Shown piece after piece: positions 59,567-64,000 of a stretch of DNA of 64,000 bases; within the stretch, counting starts at the first letter, position 1, and each line of letters opens with the position of its first letter. The notes beneath the pieces are model-generated. The model made no database searches. It had not been told where the DNA came from and was given only the letters and a program-made list of their open reading frames with translations. Position numbers and translations under genes: made by a program. Origin of the DNA: CAVQCX01 sp963775335. Lineage in GTDB: Bacteria; Pseudomonadota; Gammaproteobacteria; Chromatiales; Chromatiaceae. The stretch spans positions 2,542,001 to 2,606,000 of the forward strand of contig CAVZIJ010000003.1 of the NCBI GenBank assembly GCA_963775335.1. The letters are read 5' to 3'.

Positions 59567-60420
59567 GAAAGCTCCCGGTGCCGGGTGAGCACCGTGCGGC
59601 CCTGCCCGCGCAGGTACTCGGCGAGCCACTCGATCAGGTAGACCGAGCGGTGCTGGCCACCGGTGCAACCGATGGCCACCGTCAAATAGCTGCGGCCATC
59701 GGCCTCGAAGCAAGGGATCCAGCGGTCCAGGAACCCCGCCAGGAATTCCCGCATGTCCGTGACATCGCCGTGGCTCTCCAGGAACTCCGCCACCTCCGCG
59801 TCGCGACCGGTCAAGGGACGCAGATCCGGGCGCCAGTGAGGATTGGGCAGGCAGCGGATGTCGAACACGAAATCGGCGTCCGACGGAATGCCATGCTTGT
59901 AACCGAAGGACTGCAGCAGCGTCGACACGCTGCCCGTTTCACGCCCCGATACCCGCTCGCGCACCAGATCACGCAGCTGGTGGACGTTGTAATGGGTGGT
60001 GTCGATCTGCAGGTCGGCGAGGCCGCGCATGGAGCTGAGCAGCTCGCGCTCAGTCTGGATGGCCTCGGCGAGCGAGATCCTTCCGGCCGTGAGGGGGTGT
60101 CGCCGTCTCGTCTCGCTGAAACGCTTGATCAACGTCTCGTCTTCGGCGTCGAAGAACAGAACCTCACAATCGGTACCCCGCTCCCGCAGGCTGCTCACGA
60201 CCTCGGGTACCCGCGAGAGGAGCTCGACCCGGCTGCGGGCATCTATGCCCACCGCCGTCCAAGTGTAATTGGGATCGCGCTCGCCCACCAAGTGCTCGGC
60301 CAGGGCCTCGAGCAGGGGGATCGGCAGATTATCGATGCAGAAGTAGCCCTGATCTTCGAGGGTGTTGAGAGCGATGCTCTTGCCCGAGCCGGAAAGACCC
60401 GTGACGATGACCAGTCTCAT
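59563..60420 (-). CDS. rapZ: RNase adapter protein RapZ
   Basis: In E. coli RapZ guides RNase E to the sRNA GlmZ and controls glucosamine-6-phosphate synthase. The 285-residue product has Walker A GLSGSGKS (8-15), CIDNLP, and the C-terminal GCTGGQHRSVYLIEWLAEYL. It lies 133 bp after hprK and is coupled to EIIA-Man. The 60421-60553 gap has a CCGCGGTCGCGG-type palindrome but no gene. Confidence 0.95.
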   Translation of the reverse strand: MRLVIVTGLSGSGKSIALNTLEDQGYFCIDNLPIPLLEALAEHLVGERDPNYTWTAVGIDARSRVELLSRVPEVVSSLRERGTDCEVLFFDAEDETLIKRFSETRRRHPLTAGRISLAEAIQTERELLSSMRGLADLQIDTTHYNVHQLRDLVRERVSGRETGSVSTLLQSFGYKHGIPSDADFVFDIRCLPNPHWRPDLRPLTGRDAEVAEFLESHGDVTDMREFLAGFLDRWIPCFEADGRSYLTVAIGCTGGQHRSVYLIEWLAEYLRGQGRTVLTRHRELS

Positions 60421-60553
60421 GGAACGGAGCAGCCCCAGGGCGAGGGTTGTGTGACAGAGACCCCATTATAGAGCCTATCTGATAATCGCCGCGGTCGCGG
60501 CCGAGGAGGACCAGGAGCCCGGCGCCGCGCAGGCACGGCCTTAACAGGAGGAA

Positions 60554-61498
60554 TCAGTCGTCCAGGGAGCCCAGCGAGCGGCGCTGGCGCTCGATCAGGT
60601 CCGCGCTGGCATCGTAGCCCTTGAGCCGCAGGATGTGGTTGCGCACGGCAGTCTCCACCAGGATCGCCATGCTGCGCCCGGGGGCGACCGGAATCAGCAC
60701 CTCGGGAATCTCCAGTCCCAGCACGGTACGCGTGGCATTGATCCCGGATAGCCGGTCCAGGCGCCCGAGCTCCTGCTCGCTCAGCCGAGCCAGGTGCACG
60801 ATGAGTCGCAGATACTTCTTATCCTTGATCGCGGTATCCCCGAACATCGCGCGCACGTTGAGCACGCCGAGCCCCCGGACCTCGAGGAACTCCCGCAGCA
60901 CGTCGGGACAGCTGCCTTCGACGATGTCGGGGGCGATGCGCGAGAACGACGGGGCATCGTCGGCCACCAGCCGATGGCCCCGCGCAATCAGTTCCAGGGC
61001 AAGCTCGCTCTTGCCCACCGCCGCGTCCCCGGTCACCAGGACCCCCATGCCGAGGACCTCCATGTACACCCCGTGAAGGATGGTGCGATCGGCCAGCACA
61101 TGGGTGAGAAAGTATTGCAGCTCATTGATGAGCTCCTGATCCGGAAGCGGCGACGCGAGCAGAGGCGTCTGGCTGTGCTCGGCGTGCTCGGCGATCAGGG
61201 GATCCGGATCGATCGCGTCGGCCACCACCAGCGCAGCGGGCTCACCGCACAGCAGCTTGTCCATGAAGCCGCCGAGCTCCCGATCGACCAGCCCCGACAG
61301 GTAGACCTGCTCGGCATGGCCGATGACCTGGATGCGGTTCGGGTGAATACAGTTAAGGGGGCCAACCAGGGCTTGGCCGGCTGCTCCCGGAAAATCCCCC
61401 CGCAGGCTGCGCTGCTCGCCGCTACGGCCCGCCACCCACTCCAGCGACAGCCGCTCGGACATCGCCTCGAACAGGTCGAGGGTGGTTGCGGGGGTCAT
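60554..61498 (-). CDS. hprK: HPr kinase/phosphorylase
   Basis: This bifunctional enzyme phosphorylates and dephosphorylates Ser46 of HPr. The 314-residue product has P-loop VTGDAAVGKSELALELIARG, the signature EVRGLGVLNVRAMFG, and the N-terminal regulatory domain. HPr here has Ser46, so the pair should be functional. In Gram-negatives its role differs from carbon catabolite repression in Firmicutes. The start overlaps the ptsN stop (TAATG). Confidence 0.95.
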   Translation of the reverse strand: MTPATTLDLFEAMSERLSLEWVAGRSGEQRSLRGDFPGAAGQALVGPLNCIHPNRIQVIGHAEQVYLSGLVDRELGGFMDKLLCGEPAALVVADAIDPDPLIAEHAEHSQTPLLASPLPDQELINELQYFLTHVLADRTILHGVYMEVLGMGVLVTGDAAVGKSELALELIARGHRLVADDAPSFSRIAPDIVEGSCPDVLREFLEVRGLGVLNVRAMFGDTAIKDKKYLRLIVHLARLSEQELGRLDRLSGINATRTVLGLEIPEVLIPVAPGRSMAILVETAVRNHILRLKGYDASADLIERQRRSLGSLDD

Positions 61499-61974
61499 TA
61501 CGACGCTCCCGCCTCCACACTCAACATGGCGGATAGCAGCAGGTCGGGGGAGCAGTCCTGGCGCAGGCGGGCGCAGATTTGCTCATTGCTGAACAGGCGG
61601 GCGAGGAGTCCGAGCAGCTCCAGATGCTCCTGGGTAGCCTCCTCGGGCACGAGCAGCCCGAATACGAGGTCCACAGGGGCACCATCGATGGAGTCGAAAT
61701 CCACCCCCGCCTCCAGCTTGAGGAAAGCGCCCATCGCATGCTTGACGCCGGTCATGCGGGCGTGGGGCAGGGCTACGCCATGCCCCAGCCCGGTACTGCC
61801 GAGCCGCTCGCGCTCGAGCAGCCGTTCGAATACACCTTCCTCGGTCAGCCCCGGCGCACCACTCGCCAGGAGACGTCCCAGAGTCTCGAGGATGCGCCTC
61901 TTGCTCAAGGCCTGAACATCGCAGTCGATGCGCTGCTCGACGATGAGCTCCGGGGGAAGTTGTTCCGGTCTCAT
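61498..61974 (-). CDS. ptsN: PTS EIIA-Ntr (PtsN)
   Basis: This is the nitrogen-related phosphocarrier output protein, which regulates potassium and stress systems in other proteobacteria. The 158-residue product has the active His (H71) in LGHGVALPHARM and the family pattern DLVFGLLVPEEATQEHLELL. It lies 14 bp after hpf. The phosphate donor is presumably the HPr/EI encoded three genes on. Confidence 0.95.
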   Translation of the reverse strand: MRPEQLPPELIVEQRIDCDVQALSKRRILETLGRLLASGAPGLTEEGVFERLLERERLGSTGLGHGVALPHARMTGVKHAMGAFLKLEAGVDFDSIDGAPVDLVFGLLVPEEATQEHLELLGLLARLFSNEQICARLRQDCSPDLLLSAMLSVEAGAS

Positions 61975-61988
61975 GAGCGTCTGCCGCT

Positions 61989-62306
61989 TCAGGCAGTCCC
62001 CTTCTGCCCGTTTGAGCCGCGGTGGTTGGTCAACTTCTCCTTGTGCCGTTTGACCTGCCGGTCGAGCTTGTCCACGAGGCCGTCGATCGCGGCGTACATG
62101 TCCTCGTGGACGGCATCGGCGAACACGCTCGCACCATTGAGCTGGATCGTCGCTTCGGCCTTCTGGGCCAGCTTGTCGACGCTCAGGATGACGTGCACGT
62201 CGATCACATGGTCGAAATGCCGCTCCAGCCGATCGAACTTGCTGTCGACGTAGGTACGCAGCGCGTCCGTAATGTCGACATGGTGACCGGTCACACTGAT
62301 CTGCAT
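61989..62306 (-). CDS. hpf: Ribosome hibernation promoting factor (short HPF/YhbH)
   Basis: This protein stabilises inactive 100S ribosomes. The 105-residue product starts MQISVTGHHVDITDALRTYV and has EATIQLNGASVFADAVHEDM and YAAIDGLVDKLDRQVKRHKE, typical of the short form. It lies 25 bp after rpoN in the usual rpoN-hpf-ptsN order. Confidence 0.95.
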   Translation of the reverse strand: MQISVTGHHVDITDALRTYVDSKFDRLERHFDHVIDVHVILSVDKLAQKAEATIQLNGASVFADAVHEDMYAAIDGLVDKLDRQVKRHKEKLTNHRGSNGQKGTA

Positions 62307-62331
62307 CGGTTTGCTCCTCGGTTGTTGTCGC

Positions 62332-63807
62332 TCAAACCAGGCGTTTCCGCTCGTTGGAAGGCGGTATTGCCATCGACTCTCGGTACTTGGCCACGGTACG
62401 GCGGGCCACATCTATTCCCTGGTCCACCAGGATCTCGGCGAGCTTGCTGTCGCTCAAGGGCCGGTCGCGCTTCTCCGCAGCGATCAACTTCTTGATCAGT
62501 GCCCGTATGGCCGTGGCCGAGCACTCGCCGCCTCCGGCCATGCTCACGTGGCTGGAGAAGAAATACTTGAACTCGAAGGTCCCCCGGGGGGTGTACATGT
62601 ACTTCTGGGACGTCACCCTCGAAATGGTCGATTCGTGCATCTCGAGCGACTCGGCCACGTCACGCAGCACCAGGGGACGCATGGCCTCCTCACCGTAGTC
62701 GAAGAAGCCCCGCTGAAATTCTACGATGCTCCGCGCCACCTTCAGCAGGGTCTCGTTGCGGCTCTGGAGGCTCTTGATGAACCAGCGGGCCTCCTGCAGG
62801 TGGTTGCGCAGATAGACGTTGTCGTCGCTCTGATCGGCCCGGCGAACGAGCCCGGCGTAATAGGGGTTCACGCGCAGCCGCGGGGTGGCCTCCGGATTCA
62901 GCTCCACCTGCCACTGGCCGTTGCGCTTGGTCACGATCACATCGGGGGTGACGTACTGGGGCTCCGGCGAGGCGATCTTGGTCCCGGGACGGGGATTCAG
63001 AGACCGGATCAGCTGCATGATGCCCTGAAGCTCTGTCTCCTCGATCCCGAGGCGGCGGTTGATCTGCCGCATGTCCTGAGCCGCCAGGAGGTCGAAGTGG
63101 TCGCGCACCAGGCGTAGGGCTCTCTCCCGATGAGGGGTTTCCTCAGGCAGCTGCTGCAGCTGGATCAGAAGACACTCGCGGGGATCGCGCGCCGCCACAC
63201 CAGCCGGGTCGAACGACTGGATGCGGTGAAGCACCGCCTCGACCTCCTCGATCCGCAGCTCCGGGTCCCTGAGTCCCGCCCGCAGGTCCTCGAGGGACGA
63301 GGTCAGATAACCGTCCTCGCTCACCGCATCGATGATGGCGTCGGCGATGACACGGTCCACCTCGCCGAAGCGGCTCAGATTGAGCTGCCAGCGCAGGTAA
63401 TCGGCCAGCGTCTGCGCCTTGCTGCGCTGGGCCAGCAGATCCACTTCCTCGCCGTCGCTTTGGGCACCGCCGCTGGCGGGCAGTATGCCGGGCTCGTAGA
63501 GGTCGTCCCAACGAGTGTCCACAGGGAGATCCTCGGGCATGGCCGAGCTCTCCACGTTGAGCTCGCGGTCAGTGTCGGCCTCGGACACACCGGATTCGTC
63601 CTCGCCGGGCTCGGAGCGCACTGTCTCCGCCCCTCCCTGGTCGAAGCCGGGCTCCTCTTCCGCCTCCAGCATTAGGTTGGAGTCCAGCACCTCCTGAATC
63701 TCTGTGCGCAGATCGAGGGCGGAGAGCTGCAGAAGGCGAATGGCCTGCTGCAACTGCGGCGTCATCGTGAGCTGCTGGCCCAGCCGCAGCTGGATCGACT
63801 GTTTCAT
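62332..63807 (-). CDS. rpoN: RNA polymerase sigma-54 factor
   Basis: This alternative sigma factor needs AAA+ activators. The 491-residue product has the Gln-rich activator-interacting region I (SIQLRLGQQLTMTPQLQQAIRLL, in part), an acidic region II, the core-binding domain, a helix-turn-helix (VAESLEMHESTISRVTSQKY) and the RpoN box ARRTVAKYRE near the C-terminus. lptB lies just upstream, as in E. coli. Confidence 0.96.
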   Translation of the reverse strand: MKQSIQLRLGQQLTMTPQLQQAIRLLQLSALDLRTEIQEVLDSNLMLEAEEEPGFDQGGAETVRSEPGEDESGVSEADTDRELNVESSAMPEDLPVDTRWDDLYEPGILPASGGAQSDGEEVDLLAQRSKAQTLADYLRWQLNLSRFGEVDRVIADAIIDAVSEDGYLTSSLEDLRAGLRDPELRIEEVEAVLHRIQSFDPAGVAARDPRECLLIQLQQLPEETPHRERALRLVRDHFDLLAAQDMRQINRRLGIEETELQGIMQLIRSLNPRPGTKIASPEPQYVTPDVIVTKRNGQWQVELNPEATPRLRVNPYYAGLVRRADQSDDNVYLRNHLQEARWFIKSLQSRNETLLKVARSIVEFQRGFFDYGEEAMRPLVLRDVAESLEMHESTISRVTSQKYMYTPRGTFEFKYFFSSHVSMAGGGECSATAIRALIKKLIAAEKRDRPLSDSKLAEILVDQGIDVARRTVAKYRESMAIPPSNERKRLV

Positions 63808-63918
63808 CAGGATGTGTCGATCGAGATTGGTACGCTATTTGTATGGAAAACCTAAGCCCATTTTAGTCCAACTGGCCGACGGTGGCGCAAGCACGGCGAC
63901 CGACCGCGTCAGTGGGAC

Positions 63919-64000
63919 CTACATGGTGAAGTGCTCGCCCAGATAGACGGAGCGGACCTCGGGATCCTCCAGGATGTGATCCGGCTGACCCTCCGCAAGC
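63919..64000 (-). CDS. lptB: LPS export ABC ATPase LptB, C-terminal end (truncated by window edge)
   Basis: Only about 27 codons are present, ending EDPEVRSVYLGEHFTM before TAG. This matches the LptB C-terminus, and its location directly upstream of rpoN is the standard one. The 111-bp gap to rpoN may contain the rpoN promoter. Confidence 0.85.
   Translation of the reverse strand, partial: LAEGQPDHILEDPEVRSVYLGEHFTM

Overview
The window is about 64 kb of GC-rich DNA (roughly two-thirds G+C by eye) from a gammaproteobacterium. Several chromosomal blocks are typical of the class: lptB-rpoN-hpf-ptsN-hprK-rapZ-ptsH-ptsI, leuS-lptE-holA-proA-nadD-rsfS, maf-rng-yhdP-nit-tldD, and polA-engB. Adjacent genes for PPi-dependent phosphofructokinase and a proton-pumping pyrophosphatase, with a soluble pyrophosphatase nearby, fit sulfur-oxidising Chromatiales/Ectothiorhodospiraceae or methanotroph-like relatives. 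I cannot name a species.

Layout. 1-4.6 kb: end of speA, polA, a probable small RNA, engB. 4.7-12.5 kb: a YtkA/FixH-like protein, moaC, a phosphodiesterase, ppa, a TPR membrane protein, hppA, a 67-residue protein, pfp and a hypothetical gene. 12.7-17 kb: adenylate kinase with a long Lys/Ala/Pro tail, then pmbA/tldD. 17-26.8 kb: nitrilase-family gene, yhdP, rng, maf, a frameshifted LpxH-like hydrolase, a glycosyltransferase and rlmH.

26.8-47.5 kb is an accessory island lying between rlmH and rsfS, which are normally neighbours. It holds a HAD phosphatase gene split by an IS66-like element with an 8-bp target duplication, an APC permease, and a type I-G (formerly I-U) CRISPR-Cas locus. The array has 24 identical 36-bp repeats and most likely reads on the minus strand from a leader beside cas2. 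Its distal end runs into three 217-bp tandem units made of altered repeats, exactly in phase with the array. The cas genes form two blocks, cas4-1/cas2 and cas3/csb3/csb1/csb2. Between them lie a Uma2-family nuclease gene and a decayed RHH/MazF module. Upstream of cas3 is a Fic protein with a small antitoxin carrying the SxxxEG inhibitory motif, and a divergent BrnA-like antitoxin.

47.5-64 kb returns to core genes: rsfS, nadD, proA, holA, lptE, leuS, a YbeL-like zinc-ribbon protein, mgtE, the PTS/rpoN cluster with HprK, and the end of lptB. Intergenic DNA carries GTAGGAGC-type REP palindromes and short tandem repeats. No rRNA or tRNA gene was recognised.
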